A DNA stretch of 64,000 nucleotides, taken from NCBI RefSeq assembly GCF_002051585.1, contig NZ_MZGX01000032.1, forward strand, positions 1 to 64,000, in the 5' to 3' direction. The translations under genes and the position numbers were made by a program. The first letter of the stretch is position 1. Each line of letters opens with the position of its first letter. Of this stretch, positions 34,537 through 43,674 are shown one piece after another. The notes below the pieces were generated by a model. That model worked only from the letters and a program-made list of their open reading frames with translations. It searched no databases and had not been told where the DNA came from. Origin of the DNA: Ruminiclostridium hungatei. Lineage in GTDB: Bacteria > Bacillota > Clostridia > Acetivibrionales > DSM-1351.

Positions 34537-34992
34537 ATGTTTAAAGATTTATTTAAAAAGAAAGAAGTCGTAGATAATAATATTAATTTTGATGTACTGG
34601 TTGAAAAGGTAAAAAAGATGCCATTTAAAGAAGGTCAAAATTTTCTTTGGAAAGAAACCTTTAGTTTGGATAAATGGAATTTCATAACCAAACCGGTAAT
34701 GGATATTAATGACCCCAGACCTTTTATAGGGGAAGTCGAAGGAAAAGGATGGATGTACGTATTTACGGATGGGCCTCATGCGCGTAAGTTTGGAGAGGCA
34801 CAGAGGCTGGTAAATGCCGACGGTTCAATTAATACTATTGCCATGGAACCTGCAAAGGCAGTTGAATGGTTGTGTAAATGGGAAGAATCGGGCGTTTATG
34901 GGATAATGTTTAATGCAGGAGAATTTTGTTGGTTTGCACCGATTGCAAATCTTAAGCCGATTATGGAGTATTTAAACGGGGGCAACGCTTAA
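34537..34992 (+). CDS. Hypothetical cytoplasmic protein
   Basis: 151 residues. Compact alpha/beta composition with FLWKETFSLDKWNFI (~41-55), GEVEGKGWMYVFTD (~65-78), and MFNAGEFCWFAPI (~128-140). No signal peptide or metal motif. The pattern loosely resembles SseB/SUKH-like small proteins, but I cannot assign a family. The gene stands alone between a TATAAT-bearing gap and a perfect 23-bp stem-loop. Confidence 0.72.
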   Translation: MFKDLFKKKEVVDNNINFDVLVEKVKKMPFKEGQNFLWKETFSLDKWNFITKPVMDINDPRPFIGEVEGKGWMYVFTDGPHARKFGEAQRLVNADGSINTIAMEPAKAVEWLCKWEESGVYGIMFNAGEFCWFAPIANLKPIMEYLNGGNA

Positions 34993-35037
34993 GACTTCCT
35001 TTTAGTGTATAAGAGCGGATATAAGGCATGTATATGA

Positions 35038-35093
35038 AAATCAGCCTGGAAGGGTTGGTGATTTAAAAGCACCAACCCTTCCAGGCTGATTTC
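35038..35093. terminator. Perfect 23-bp stem-loop between convergent genes
   Basis: AAATCAGCCTGGAAGGG... pairs exactly with ...CCCTTCCAGGCTGATTT around a 9-base loop. T-rich sequence follows on + and A-rich on the other side. It can terminate the 34537 gene and face the convergent flavoprotein gene. Confidence 0.85.
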
Positions 35094-35165
35094 TGTATTT
35101 GTGCTGCTGTTATGGACAGCAGGTAAAAAACAGATACATATAATTTGCCTATGGAATTGCAATTA

Positions 35166-36551
35166 TTAAGCTTTGCTTATCCTGTCCGAGATGGTTCTGG
35201 CAACATGAACACCGCTGGCACTTGCCTGGGACAGTCCTCTGGTTACGCCTGCGCCGTCACCTATGGCAAACATGTTGGGCAGCTTGGTCTCAAGTTCCTT
35301 TGTCAGTTCAAGCCTTGAGCTGTAGAACTTGACTTCGACTCCGTAAAGCAGGGTATCGTAGTTGGCGGTACCCGGAGCTATCTTGTCCAGGGCATAAATC
35401 ATTTCAATTATATTATCCAGATGCCTCTTTGTAAGAACAAGGCTGAGATCACCGGGAGTCGCATTCAGAGTAGGGTGTGTGAAACTCTGCCCCAGCCTGT
35501 GGGCATTTGTCCTGGCTCCCTTGATAAGGTCGCCGAACCTCTGAACCAAAACGCCTCCGCCCAGCATATTTGAAAGGGAGGCTATCCTCTTTCCGTACTG
35601 GTAGGGCTCATTGAAGGGATGAGTAAATCTGTTGCTCACCAGGAGAGCAAAGTTTGTGTTCCCGCTTCTGAGACTTGGATCGGTGTAGCTGTGTCCGTTT
35701 ACGGTAACAATACCGTCAACATTTTCAGAAACAACGTGGCCGTAAGGGTTCATACAGAAGGTACGCACCAGGTCCCCATACTGCTTTGTCCTGTAGACCA
35801 GCTTTGATTCATATACAACATCCGTTATATGTTCAAATACCTTTGCAGGAAGCTCAACCCTTACTCCGATATCAACCTGATTGTTTATCATATTGAGCTT
35901 GAGCTGCTTGCACTGCTGTGAAAACCACTCCGCTCCGGACCTTCCGGGAGCGACAATAAGGTATTTGCACTCTATGGTTTTTCCATCCTTCAGTTCCACG
36001 GCATAACCTTCGCCGTTGGGAGTTATGTTTAATACCTGGGTGTTGCAGAGCATTTCAAGGCGCTCCAGCAAATATTTATAAAGACGCTTCAGTATTTCCA
36101 GGTTGTTTTCCGTGCCCAGATGCTTTACTGCCGCCTGCAGCAGGTGGAGATCATTTTCAAGGGCACGTTTTTCTATGGCCTTGGCCTCGGGAGTATAGGT
36201 GGAGTACATCTCCTCAGTGGCTCCAAATTCAACATTGACACTGTCAACATAATTAATGAGCTCCATAACATCTTTATCCTCAAGGTAGTCATTCAGCCAG
36301 CCGCCGAATTCAGTTGTAAAGTTGAACTTGCCGTCGGAAAACGCGCCGGCGCCGCCGAAGCCCCGCATAATATCACAGGTTTTACAACGGATGCAGTCTT
36401 TTATCTTGTTGGCTATAATAGGACAGTTTCTTCCAAAAATATCATTGCCCTGCTCTATCATTACAACTTTCAAAGCAGGATTTTTTTTAGTCAGCTCATA
36501 GCCTGCAAATATTCCGGAAATACCACAACCAATTATTGCTACGTCATACAT
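35166..36551 (-). CDS. FAD/NAD(P)-dependent oxidoreductase
   Basis: 461 residues. N-terminal dinucleotide-binding motif VAIIGCGISGIFAGYEL (~4-20), ending with MVIEQ-like acidic strand end, and a C-terminal FAD motif MFAIGDGAGVTRGLSQAS (~430-447). A cysteine cluster, CPIIANKIKDCIRCKTCD (~50-67), followed by GFGGAGAFSDGKFN, is characteristic of the COG2509-type uncharacterised FAD-dependent dehydrogenases; it may be redox active or bind metal. ATG 36551 has GGAGG seven bases upstream. Function unknown beyond flavoprotein. Confidence 0.88.
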   Translation of the reverse strand: MYDVAIIGCGISGIFAGYELTKKNPALKVVMIEQGNDIFGRNCPIIANKIKDCIRCKTCDIMRGFGGAGAFSDGKFNFTTEFGGWLNDYLEDKDVMELINYVDSVNVEFGATEEMYSTYTPEAKAIEKRALENDLHLLQAAVKHLGTENNLEILKRLYKYLLERLEMLCNTQVLNITPNGEGYAVELKDGKTIECKYLIVAPGRSGAEWFSQQCKQLKLNMINNQVDIGVRVELPAKVFEHITDVVYESKLVYRTKQYGDLVRTFCMNPYGHVVSENVDGIVTVNGHSYTDPSLRSGNTNFALLVSNRFTHPFNEPYQYGKRIASLSNMLGGGVLVQRFGDLIKGARTNAHRLGQSFTHPTLNATPGDLSLVLTKRHLDNIIEMIYALDKIAPGTANYDTLLYGVEVKFYSSRLELTKELETKLPNMFAIGDGAGVTRGLSQASASGVHVARTISDRISKA

Positions 36552-36950
36552 AGTTTTTACCTCCATAATCCACTGTATCAATGTTGCTGTCAGTAGGGCA
36601 ATTTAAAACAGATGATTTAAAATTGTACAAATAAAGAAACATTGTCTTCCCAAATAAAATATTATACATGACTTTCTATATTTAGTAAATGGTAAAACGG
36701 TTTATTACAAAAAACAATATTATTCGGCACCGGTTATGTGCCGCTGCAGACCACTGAGGCAAATTATTAATAAAATCTTAAATTTTTGTTAAATCATTGA
36801 AAAAACACGGCGTGTAGTATATTTTATAAGTAGCATAAAGTGAAAAAAACAGTAAATGAAGCAGTATCAGAGGAAAGAACCTCCCGCAGAGAGCCTGCTG
36901 AAAGTACGATAATTAATTTACACCAATGATGAAAGAAGAGAAAGCTGCCC
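36552..36950. other. Intergenic region with probable tagO promoter
   Basis: About 400 bases between divergent genes. TTGAAA (36797-36802) and TATTTT (36820-36825) are 17 bases apart, with an ACACGGCGTGT palindrome in the spacer (36805-36815). A short weak match to the MITE end (GCAGACCACTGA) lies near 36745. Nothing else is seen. Confidence 0.4.
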
Positions 36951-37925
36951 ATGTCAAATTACTTTTTGCCCTTTTTACTTTCGCTTGGAATAATGCTGTA
37001 TGTTACTCCAAAGCTGACAAAACTGGCGCACAAAATAAACTATACCGAGAAGCCCAATAAAGACAGCCAGAGAAAGATTCATACTGAGAGCAAGGCATAT
37101 CTTGCGGCTGTAGGAATACTTTTTACCTTCTGGAGCTGCTATTTCCTGTTCACACGGGATTTCAGCACCAAGGCGCTTGCCGTCTTCGGAAGCTCATTTT
37201 TAATATGGGGCATCGGAATGGCGGATGATTGGTTCAAAATCAACGGCAGGGATTTAAAGGCCTTGCCAAAGTTTGTTTTTCAGCTTTTAGCCTGCATTAT
37301 GGCAGTATACTTTACAAATATAAAATTTGCAGGCATAACCAATCCGTTTAATGATGCATATATTATGTTTCCCTTGTGGTTTCAGTATGTTTTGTCTGTT
37401 CTGTGGCTGTTCGGGGTTACCACCGTCATAAATTTTTCGGACGGTCTGGACGGCCTGGCAGGTGGGATTTCCTGCATTTCGGCAGGGACCTTGTTTATTG
37501 TCTCTATTGTAAAAGGCAACCATTTGCTTGGAATCATGTCAATAGCCCTGGTTGGAGTGTGCCTGGGATATCTCAGGTACAACAGGTATCCCGCAAAGAT
37601 TCTGATGGGTGATGCGGGTGCAACCTTTTTAGGTTTCATGCTTGCTGTCATATCCTTGGACGGGGCCTTCAAGCAGGCAACGGCAGTTTCCATATTCATA
37701 CCCATTCTGGCACTGGGACTGCCTATATTTGACAACATCTTTGTAGTTTTGAAAAGGCTGAGGGAAGGCAAAAAGGTATATGTGGGGGATGCTTCCCAGA
37801 TACACTACAGACTGCTGGCCAAGGGGCTTACGCAAAAGCAGGCGGTTTATTTCCTGTACCTTGTATGCATATGCCTCAATCTCAGCGCCATAATATTGCT
37901 TTTGCTGGGGGCGGGCAGATATTAG
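36951..37925 (+). CDS. tagO: Undecaprenyl-phosphate GlcNAc-1-phosphate transferase-like
   Basis: 324 residues, about ten membrane helices. Member of the MraY/WecA/TagO family that starts cell-wall glycopolymer synthesis by moving sugar-1-phosphate to undecaprenyl phosphate. Motifs: MADDWFKING (~88-97, catalytic DD), NFSDGLDGLAGG (~160-171) and MGDAGATFLGF (~218-228); the basic cytoplasmic loop lies near ~265-285. Divergent from the flavoprotein. The symbol reflects the family; WecA is equally apt. Confidence 0.92.
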   Translation: MSNYFLPFLLSLGIMLYVTPKLTKLAHKINYTEKPNKDSQRKIHTESKAYLAAVGILFTFWSCYFLFTRDFSTKALAVFGSSFLIWGIGMADDWFKINGRDLKALPKFVFQLLACIMAVYFTNIKFAGITNPFNDAYIMFPLWFQYVLSVLWLFGVTTVINFSDGLDGLAGGISCISAGTLFIVSIVKGNHLLGIMSIALVGVCLGYLRYNRYPAKILMGDAGATFLGFMLAVISLDGAFKQATAVSIFIPILALGLPIFDNIFVVLKRLREGKKVYVGDASQIHYRLLAKGLTQKQAVYFLYLVCICLNLSAIILLLLGAGRY

Positions 37926-38014
37926 GCGGATTTTTGCCGGTTTCCGGTTGTTGTCCGGGGGCTTCTGTTTATGTAGATAGTTAATAATTGCATTAAGCAA
38001 TAAACAATAAATAA

Positions 38015-38043
38015 TTGTATTAAATAATAATTAATGATATAAT
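38015..38043 (+). promoter_or_regulatory. Promoter of the queT leader
   Basis: TTGTAT (38015-38020), 17-base spacer, consensus TATAAT (38038-38043), in a very AT-rich stretch. It would start a ~200-base leader. Confidence 0.65.
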
Positions 38044-38061
38044 TTGAAAAAATAAATATAA

Positions 38062-38169
38062 AGACAGTTCGTGACCATCCTGTCTGAAGCCTGTTATTAA
38101 CGACTGAACAGAAGCTTCCAATAAAACTACGGCGACACTGCCTGCATATGCAGGGCAGTATTTTGTTTT
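38062..38169 (+). ncRNA. Structured leader / candidate riboswitch upstream of queT
   Basis: Three stems in order: AGACAG/CTGTCT (38062-38085), GAAGC/GCTTC enclosing CTGTT/AACAG (38086-38118), then an unpaired AATAAAACTACGG, and a terminator-like hairpin ACTGCC/GGCAGT with inner CTGCATATGCAG (38137-38159) followed by ATTTTGTTTTG. The layout is that of an aptamer plus terminator, and QueT genes are often under preQ1 riboswitches. I cannot match it to preQ1-I, -II or -III with confidence. Confidence 0.5.
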
Positions 38170-38249
38170 GTATCCGGCCTTTGCCCATTTGCAGGACATA
38201 GCTCCTGGTTTTATCCGCCGGTGGTCACGGCCGACGAGAGGGGTTATCC

Positions 38250-38750
38250 ATGAAAAACAAGAAAGTTCTCAGGCTGACGGTTTCAGCCATGATAGCGGCA
38301 GTATACCTGGCACTGACCATGCTTTTTTTTGCAATCAGCTTCAGCCCGATGCAAAGCAGGCTGGCTGAAGCACTTACCGTACTTCCATATTTTACGCCGC
38401 TTGCCATTCCCGGACTGTTTGTGGGCTGCCTGATCTCAAATATCCTTGGGGGGAACGGGATTTGGGACATTGTAATAGGAAGCCTTGCAACACTGTTGTC
38501 TGCCTTTCTTACTTATAAGCTGACCTTTGACAGACCCCGCAGAAAGTGGCTGGCACCTCTGCCGCCGGTTATTATAAATGCGGTTGTTATCGGGGCCATG
38601 CTCAGTGTACTCTATGAACTGCCGTTGTTTGTCACCATGTTCGAGGTGGGCGTGGGTCAGGTTATAGCGTGCTATGTGGCGGGATTTCCATTAATGTTAT
38701 TATTTGAAAGAAGCAAAAAAATTGGTGAACTTTTTAAGCGCTTTTCTTAA
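38250..38750 (+). CDS. queT: QueT-type queuosine-precursor transporter
   Basis: 166 residues, five to six membrane helices; ECF-type S component family. Typical opening RLTVSAMIAAVYLALTMLF (~8-26), the conserved FSPMQSRLAEALTVLPYFTP (~31-50) and GLFVGCLISNILGGNGIWD (~55-73) mark QueT/YpdP-like precursors carriers. Preceded by GAGAGGGG and a ~200-base structured leader. Likely imports preQ1/preQ0 or queuine for tRNA modification. Confidence 0.9.
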   Translation: MKNKKVLRLTVSAMIAAVYLALTMLFFAISFSPMQSRLAEALTVLPYFTPLAIPGLFVGCLISNILGGNGIWDIVIGSLATLLSAFLTYKLTFDRPRRKWLAPLPPVIINAVVIGAMLSVLYELPLFVTMFEVGVGQVIACYVAGFPLMLLFERSKKIGELFKRFS

Positions 38751-38876
38751 AAATGTTCATTTTTAAGCTTGATTTTTTCTAATGACTAATATACAATTAC
38801 CTTGTTGACGAAAAGTATTATATTCATAATTAAATAATGATGTTTTTTAATAGGCCTTGTGTATATTAAAAAATAT

Positions 38877-38943
38877 CCCGTATATTCTCGGTGATATGGT
38901 CCGAAAGTTTCTACGAAGCCGCCGTAAATGGCTTTGCTACGGG
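38877..38943 (+). ncRNA. Guanine-class purine riboswitch
   Basis: Canonical purine aptamer: outer stem CCCGTA / TACGGG, GATATGG (38893-38899), GTTTCTAC (38907-38914), CCGTAAA (38922-38928) and the 3' junction GCTACGGG. The base equivalent to position 74 is C, the specificity determinant for guanine/hypoxanthine over adenine. It precedes xpt, the classic target, and a terminator lies downstream. Confidence 0.96.
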
Positions 38944-38984
38944 TGTTCATCTTTGACATTTAATTTATTGTCGTAAGAAATTAG

Positions 38985-39013
38985 AGCTCCCAATCCATGA
39001 TTGGGAGCTTTTT
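38985..39013 (+). terminator. Terminator of the guanine riboswitch
   Basis: AGCTCCCAAT pairs with ATTGGGAGCT around a short loop and runs into TTTTT. It sits about 40 bases after the aptamer and 100 before the xpt start, as expected for an OFF switch by premature termination. Confidence 0.92.
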
Positions 39014-39111
39014 AATTAACTGGCGCGGGTTTTTTGTGCTGTTAGTGATTTTATTATGACTTGGGATATTATGTTTTATGCATATTATTTCATATTTTCC
39101 GGAGGATTAAG

Positions 39112-39681
39112 ATGGAGCTCTTAAAGCAAAGAATTTTAAAGGACGGGCAAGTAATAGGCAATGATATCCTGAAGGTGGATTCCTTTTTGAACCATCAGAT
39201 GGATGTTCAGCTCTTCAATGAAATGGGCAAGGAGTTTTACAGGCTATTTGCCCATAAAAAGGTTACCAAAATATTGACAATTGAATCCTCCGGCATTGGT
39301 ATTGCCTGCATAGCGGCACAATACTTCAATGTTCCGGTAGTTTTTGCAAAAAAAACAGAAGCAAGAAATCTCGACGCCGATACCTATCTGGCAGAAGTGT
39401 ACTCTTTCACAAAGGGCAAGACCTATAATGTGAGAGTTTCCAAAAAGTATATAAATTCAAGGGATGTTGTCCTGATAATAGATGATTTTCTTGCCAACGG
39501 CAAAGCTGCGCTTGGTCTTGCAGACATAGCAGAGCAGGCCGGGGCAGAGGTTGCAGGAATTGGAATAGCAATAGAGAAAGGCTTCCAGAACGGCGGAAGG
39601 CTGTTAAGAGAAAGAGGGCTGGAGGTTCAATCCCTGGCAATTGTTGAAGGAATGCAGGATGGAGTAATTACCTTCAGATAG
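39112..39681 (+). CDS. xpt: Xanthine phosphoribosyltransferase
   Basis: 189 residues. Converts xanthine (and possibly guanine) with PRPP to the nucleotide. [16 protein letters not shown] at the N-terminus, [18 protein letters not shown], and the PRPP loop [18 protein letters not shown] (~117-134) match bacterial Xpt. ATG 39112 has CCGGAGG upstream; the long upstream frame from 39061 is not supported. Under the guanine riboswitch and directly upstream of a nucleoside ABC transporter. Confidence 0.95.
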   Translation: MELLKQRILKDGQVIGNDILKVDSFLNHQMDVQLFNEMGKEFYRLFAHKKVTKILTIESSGIGIACIAAQYFNVPVVFAKKTEARNLDADTYLAEVYSFTKGKTYNVRVSKKYINSRDVVLIIDDFLANGKAALGLADIAEQAGAEVAGIGIAIEKGFQNGGRLLRERGLEVQSLAIVEGMQDGVITFR

Positions 39682-39807
39682 TGGACCTTGACGTTGTTGC
39701 GTAATGTTTTTGAGGTTTTATGTAAACAATTTTTGATTAAATGCTCCGTCATGGAAGCATTATAATATATCATTAATTTATTTATTTAGAATTAGGGGGA
39801 TTACAAA

Positions 39808-40926
39808 ATGAAAAAGTTATTAGCATTAATGCTTGCTGTTGCTATGATTAGCGCAGCGCTTTTGTCCGGCTGTGGAGCAGGCTCATCCGGAGACGACTCT
39901 GCTGCTTCTACCGGTGCAAAAGCTGTAAAAGCAGGTTTCATTTACATCGGACCAATCGGTGACGGCGGATATACCTATGCTCACGACCAGGGACGCTTGT
40001 TCCTTGAAAAGGAGCTGGGAGCTAAAGGCGTAACCACAACCTTCCTTGAAAATGTTGCTGAGGACGCATCCAGTGAAAAGGCCATGAAGGACCTTATAGA
40101 CCAGGGCTGCAATGTCATATTTGCAACCAGCTTCGGTTATATGGAATATGTGGACAGGGTTGCAAAGGAATATCCCGATGTGAAGTTCTTCCACTGCTCA
40201 GGCTATCTTTCAAATGACACTAACTTTGTAAACTACTTCGGAAGAATAGAACAGACCAGATATCTCTCCGGAATAGCCGCAGCACTTAAGTCAAAGTCGG
40301 GAAAAATCGGTTATGTTGCCGCAAAACAGATTCCTGAGGTTATAAGAGGTATAAATTCATTTACTTTAGGTGTTCAGTCGGTTAGTCCAACAGCAACTGT
40401 AAATGTAAAATGGACTGATACCTGGTATGACCCTACCCTGGAAAAGAATGCCGCAACTGCGCTTCTTAACGACGGCTGTGACGTAATCGCCCAGCACCAG
40501 GATACTACAGGACCTCAGATTGCCGCAGAAGAAAAAAATGCTTTTGCCATCGGCTACAATTCCGACAGCAGCAAGGCAGCTCCAAAGGCTTATATAACAG
40601 CTCCTATCTGGAACTGGGGTGTATACTATGTGGACCAGGTGCAGAAGATACTGGATGGAACCTGGAAGGCAGAAAACTACTGGGGAGGACTTAAGGAGGG
40701 AGTTGTAGACCTCGCTCCGATCACTGAAAACGCTGCGCCCGGAACAAAGGAAACAGTTGAAGCTATCAAGGCAAAAATTCTTGACGGCTCCTTCAATGTT
40801 TTTGCAGGTCCTATAAAGGATCAGACAGGCGCAGTCAGGGTTGCTGAAGGCGCTGTAATGAGCGACGAGGACCAATTGAGCTGCAAATGGTTTGTTCAGG
40901 GAGTAAACGGTAAAATAGACAAATAA
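39808..40926 (+). CDS. BMP-family nucleoside-binding lipoprotein
   Basis: 372 residues. Signal peptide with lipobox LLSGC (cysteine 22), then a Ser/Ala linker and a periplasmic-binding-protein fold of the BMP/PnrA type: KAGFIYIGPIGDGGYTYAHD (~46-65), CNVIFATSFGYME (~103-115), VNYFGRIEQTRYLSGIAAALK (~142-162), GCDVIAQHQDTTG (~217-229). It would deliver purine nucleosides to the ABC transporter encoded next. AGGGGG precedes the ATG. Confidence 0.94.
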   Translation: MKKLLALMLAVAMISAALLSGCGAGSSGDDSAASTGAKAVKAGFIYIGPIGDGGYTYAHDQGRLFLEKELGAKGVTTTFLENVAEDASSEKAMKDLIDQGCNVIFATSFGYMEYVDRVAKEYPDVKFFHCSGYLSNDTNFVNYFGRIEQTRYLSGIAAALKSKSGKIGYVAAKQIPEVIRGINSFTLGVQSVSPTATVNVKWTDTWYDPTLEKNAATALLNDGCDVIAQHQDTTGPQIAAEEKNAFAIGYNSDSSKAAPKAYITAPIWNWGVYYVDQVQKILDGTWKAENYWGGLKEGVVDLAPITENAAPGTKETVEAIKAKILDGSFNVFAGPIKDQTGAVRVAEGAVMSDEDQLSCKWFVQGVNGKIDK

Positions 40927-40965
40927 TATGTTTGCCCACGGATAAGCATAATTTGACAGTTTTTT

Positions 40966-41013
40966 TATTAGCAGTAGTTTGAAACCCGGGTATGGTTTTG
41001 ACTACTGCTAATA
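40966..41013 (+). terminator. Intercistronic hairpin between BMP lipoprotein and ATPase genes
   Basis: TATTAGCAGTAGT pairs perfectly with ACTACTGCTAATA around a 22-base loop. It lies inside the operon with little T-run, so it is more likely an mRNA stabiliser or partial terminator that keeps the binding protein in excess. Confidence 0.6.
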
Positions 41014-41065
41014 AAGTTTATAGCGAGGCAATAATGGAAAATAATTTTTAATAAAAGGTGACGCC

Positions 41066-42595
41066 GTGAATAATGAAGTCTATATCAAAATTGAAAATCT
41101 GACCAAGACCTTTGGCCCTGTAGTTGCAAACAACAACGTTTCGCTGGAGGTAAGAAAAGGCGAGATCCATGCCTTGCTTGGAGAGAATGGCTCAGGCAAA
41201 AGCACGCTTATGAACATGCTTTCCGGAATATATACCCCGGACAGCGGCGCCATATATATCAAAGGGAAAAAGGTTTCCTTCAGGAATCCAAAGGATTCCA
41301 TGGCACTTGGAATTGGTATGATCCATCAGCATTTCAAGCTGGTGGAAGTGCTGACGGCAAAAGAAAATATCATTGCAGGTCAGAAGGGTACTTTTTTTAT
41401 AGGCAGCAGGAAGTTGTCCCAAAAAATACGTGATATATCCGATCGGTACGGTTTGGCAGTAGATCCTGATAAAAAGGTTTATAACATGTCGGTTGGAGAA
41501 AAGCAGACTGTAGAAATACTGAAGGTACTGTACAGGGGGGCGGAGATTCTCATACTGGACGAGCCCACCGCTGTTTTGACTCCCCAGGAAACCCAGAGCC
41601 TGTTTAATATCCTGAGAAAAATGAGACAGGCAGGCTGTTCAATAATCATAATTACTCATAAATTAAATGAGGTCATGGAAATATCAGACAGAATAACTGT
41701 TCTCAGAAAAGGGGAAACCTTCGGAACAGTAAACAAGACAGATACAAGTGCAAATGAGCTTACCAATCTTATGGTTGGCAGAGCTGTTGATCTTTCTATT
41801 AATAGGGTAGAGAAAAAGAACGATAGTACTATATTGAAAGTAAAGGAACTGACAGTTACTGATGAAGAGAATGTCAAGGCACTGAACACCGTGAGCTTTA
41901 CTCTGGATTCGGGAGAGATACTGGGAGTGGCAGGTGTTGCCGGAAGCGGGCAGAAGGAACTTTGTGAGACTATTGCAGGCTTGTATCCTGTAGCTTCCGG
42001 GGTAATCGAATATAATGACGAAAATATCGTAGGTAAAAATCCACGTGACATAATCAAAATGGGTATCAGCATGAGCTTTATACCCGAGGACAGGTTGGGA
42101 ATGGGTCTGATAGCTTCCATGGGTATGGTGGACAACATGATTCTCAAGGAGTACCAGAACCAGAAGGGCCTGTTCATTGAAAAGAAAACTGCTAAAAACC
42201 TTTCACAAAAGCTGGTTGAAAAATTGGACATCAATACGCCCGGCATATATCATCCCGTCAGGCAATTGTCCGGCGGAAATATTCAGAAGGTGCTGCTGGG
42301 CCGCGAGATAGAGTCCAATCCACATTTGCTCATCACCGCCTATCCGGTGAGAGGTCTCGACATCAATGCTTCCTATACCATATATGACCTGCTGAACGAG
42401 CAGAAGGAAAAGGGAGTGGGAATACTCTTTATCGGTGAGGACCTGGATGTGCTGATGGAGCTTTGTGACAGGATCATGGTCTTGTGCAATGGAGAGGTTA
42501 CGGGAATTGTGGATGCAGCTAATGTGACAAAGGAACAACTGGGTCTGATGATGGCCGGAGAAAAATGGGAAGATGTTATAGGGAGGGGCGCCTGA
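41066..42595 (+). CDS. Nucleoside ABC transporter ATPase (two-domain)
   Basis: 509 residues, two nucleotide-binding domains as in sugar/nucleoside importers. NBD1: Walker A LGENGSGKST (~37-46), signature MSVGEKQTVEI (~140), Walker B ILILDEPTAVLTPQE (~156). NBD2 is degenerate, as is normal in the family: GVAGSGQKELCE, signature LSGGNIQKVLLGREI (~398), and LLITAYPVRGLDI where the Asp-Glu pair is lost. Same layout as B. subtilis NupO. Its TGA overlaps the ATG of the permease. Confidence 0.95.
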   Translation: MNNEVYIKIENLTKTFGPVVANNNVSLEVRKGEIHALLGENGSGKSTLMNMLSGIYTPDSGAIYIKGKKVSFRNPKDSMALGIGMIHQHFKLVEVLTAKENIIAGQKGTFFIGSRKLSQKIRDISDRYGLAVDPDKKVYNMSVGEKQTVEILKVLYRGAEILILDEPTAVLTPQETQSLFNILRKMRQAGCSIIIITHKLNEVMEISDRITVLRKGETFGTVNKTDTSANELTNLMVGRAVDLSINRVEKKNDSTILKVKELTVTDEENVKALNTVSFTLDSGEILGVAGVAGSGQKELCETIAGLYPVASGVIEYNDENIVGKNPRDIIKMGISMSFIPEDRLGMGLIASMGMVDNMILKEYQNQKGLFIEKKTAKNLSQKLVEKLDINTPGIYHPVRQLSGGNIQKVLLGREIESNPHLLITAYPVRGLDINASYTIYDLLNEQKEKGVGILFIGEDLDVLMELCDRIMVLCNGEVTGIVDAANVTKEQLGLMMAGEKWEDVIGRGA

Positions 42596-43674
42596 TGTTC
42601 AGAGTAGTAAAACGTACCGATTTAACCCGGAGGAAGTCTGCAACCTTCAGATTACTGGCTATTTTGGCCGCCCTTGTTACCTCCGGTGTATTCTTGATGC
42701 TTCTGGGCTTCAATCCTCTGAAGGTTTATGTCTCCATGCTGGACGGTTCCTTCGGTTCGGCATACCGGTTCAAGGAAGCTATAATTAAAACCGTACCTCT
42801 GGTGGTCACTTCACTGGGCATAGCGGTGGCCTTCCGGATGAAGTTCTGGAACATAGGAGCAGAGGGACAGATTATTATGGGAGCTTTTGGAGCCACATAC
42901 TTTGCACTGTTCTTCAACCAACTGCCCGCAGTAGTCCTGATACCTTTAATGATGCTGGCGGCAATTGTGGCTGGTGGTTTATGGGCCTTTATTCCGGCTT
43001 TTTTCAAGGCTCATTTCGGAACCAACGAAACCTTGTTTACCCTTATGATGAATTATATAGCTTTAAAATGGATCAATTATCTGCAGTATGGCCCCTGGAA
43101 GGACCCCAAAGCCCTTGGCTTCGGAAAGATAGCAATGTTCAAGGACAATGCCCTTATGCCGAAGCTTTTCGGAATTCATATGGGCTGGGTTCTGGCAGTA
43201 ATTCTGGTAGTGATAATGTACATCTTTATAAATAAGACCAAAAGAGGCTATGAGATACAGGTTATAGGTGAAAGTGAGAACACTGCCAGGTATGCAGGCA
43301 TGAATGTGAAAAAGATCATTTTATCCTCTTTATTCCTCAGTGGTGCCATATGCGGACTGGTAGGAATGTTCCAGGTATCAGGCGTTAACGGAACCCTTAC
43401 CTATCAGGTGGCCGGGGGAGTAGGATACACTGCCATAATCACCACCTGGCTTGCGGGTCTGAGTGCTCCCGTCATAGTTATAGTTTGCTTCCTGTTTGCG
43501 GTTCTTCAGCAGGGAGGTACGTTCATACAGACCGCCTTTCAGATTCCTGCCTCGGCGGCACAGCTAATCCAGGGACTGATATTGTTCTTTGTACTGGGAA
43601 GCGAGTTTTTTGTACAATACAGATTGATTATAAGAGATGGGAAAAATCCGGAAAAAGTGAAGGAGGCGGCATAA
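42595..43674 (+). CDS. Nucleoside ABC transporter permease 1
   Basis: 359 residues, about ten membrane helices. The conserved FWNIGAEGQIIMGAFGATYFA (~83-103) and RGYEIQVIGESENTARYAGM (~215-234) loops are those of NupP/RbsC-like BPD_transp_2 permeases. The start overlaps the ATPase stop (TGATG), with GGGAGGGG upstream. Works with the second permease below. Confidence 0.95.
   Translation: MFRVVKRTDLTRRKSATFRLLAILAALVTSGVFLMLLGFNPLKVYVSMLDGSFGSAYRFKEAIIKTVPLVVTSLGIAVAFRMKFWNIGAEGQIIMGAFGATYFALFFNQLPAVVLIPLMMLAAIVAGGLWAFIPAFFKAHFGTNETLFTLMMNYIALKWINYLQYGPWKDPKALGFGKIAMFKDNALMPKLFGIHMGWVLAVILVVIMYIFINKTKRGYEIQVIGESENTARYAGMNVKKIILSSLFLSGAICGLVGMFQVSGVNGTLTYQVAGGVGYTAIITTWLAGLSAPVIVIVCFLFAVLQQGGTFIQTAFQIPASAAQLIQGLILFFVLGSEFFVQYRLIIRDGKNPEKVKEAA

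Noticed and set aside
38062-38132. Assignment of the queT leader to preQ1 class I
   Set aside because: The A-rich tail AATAAAACTACGG fits, but no loop sequence able to form the required pseudoknot with it was found; left as unclassified.
43485-43673. Upstream extension of the second nucleoside permease
   Set aside because: The frame is open but overlaps the first permease by 190 bases; the ATG at 43674 with GAAGGAGG is the natural start.
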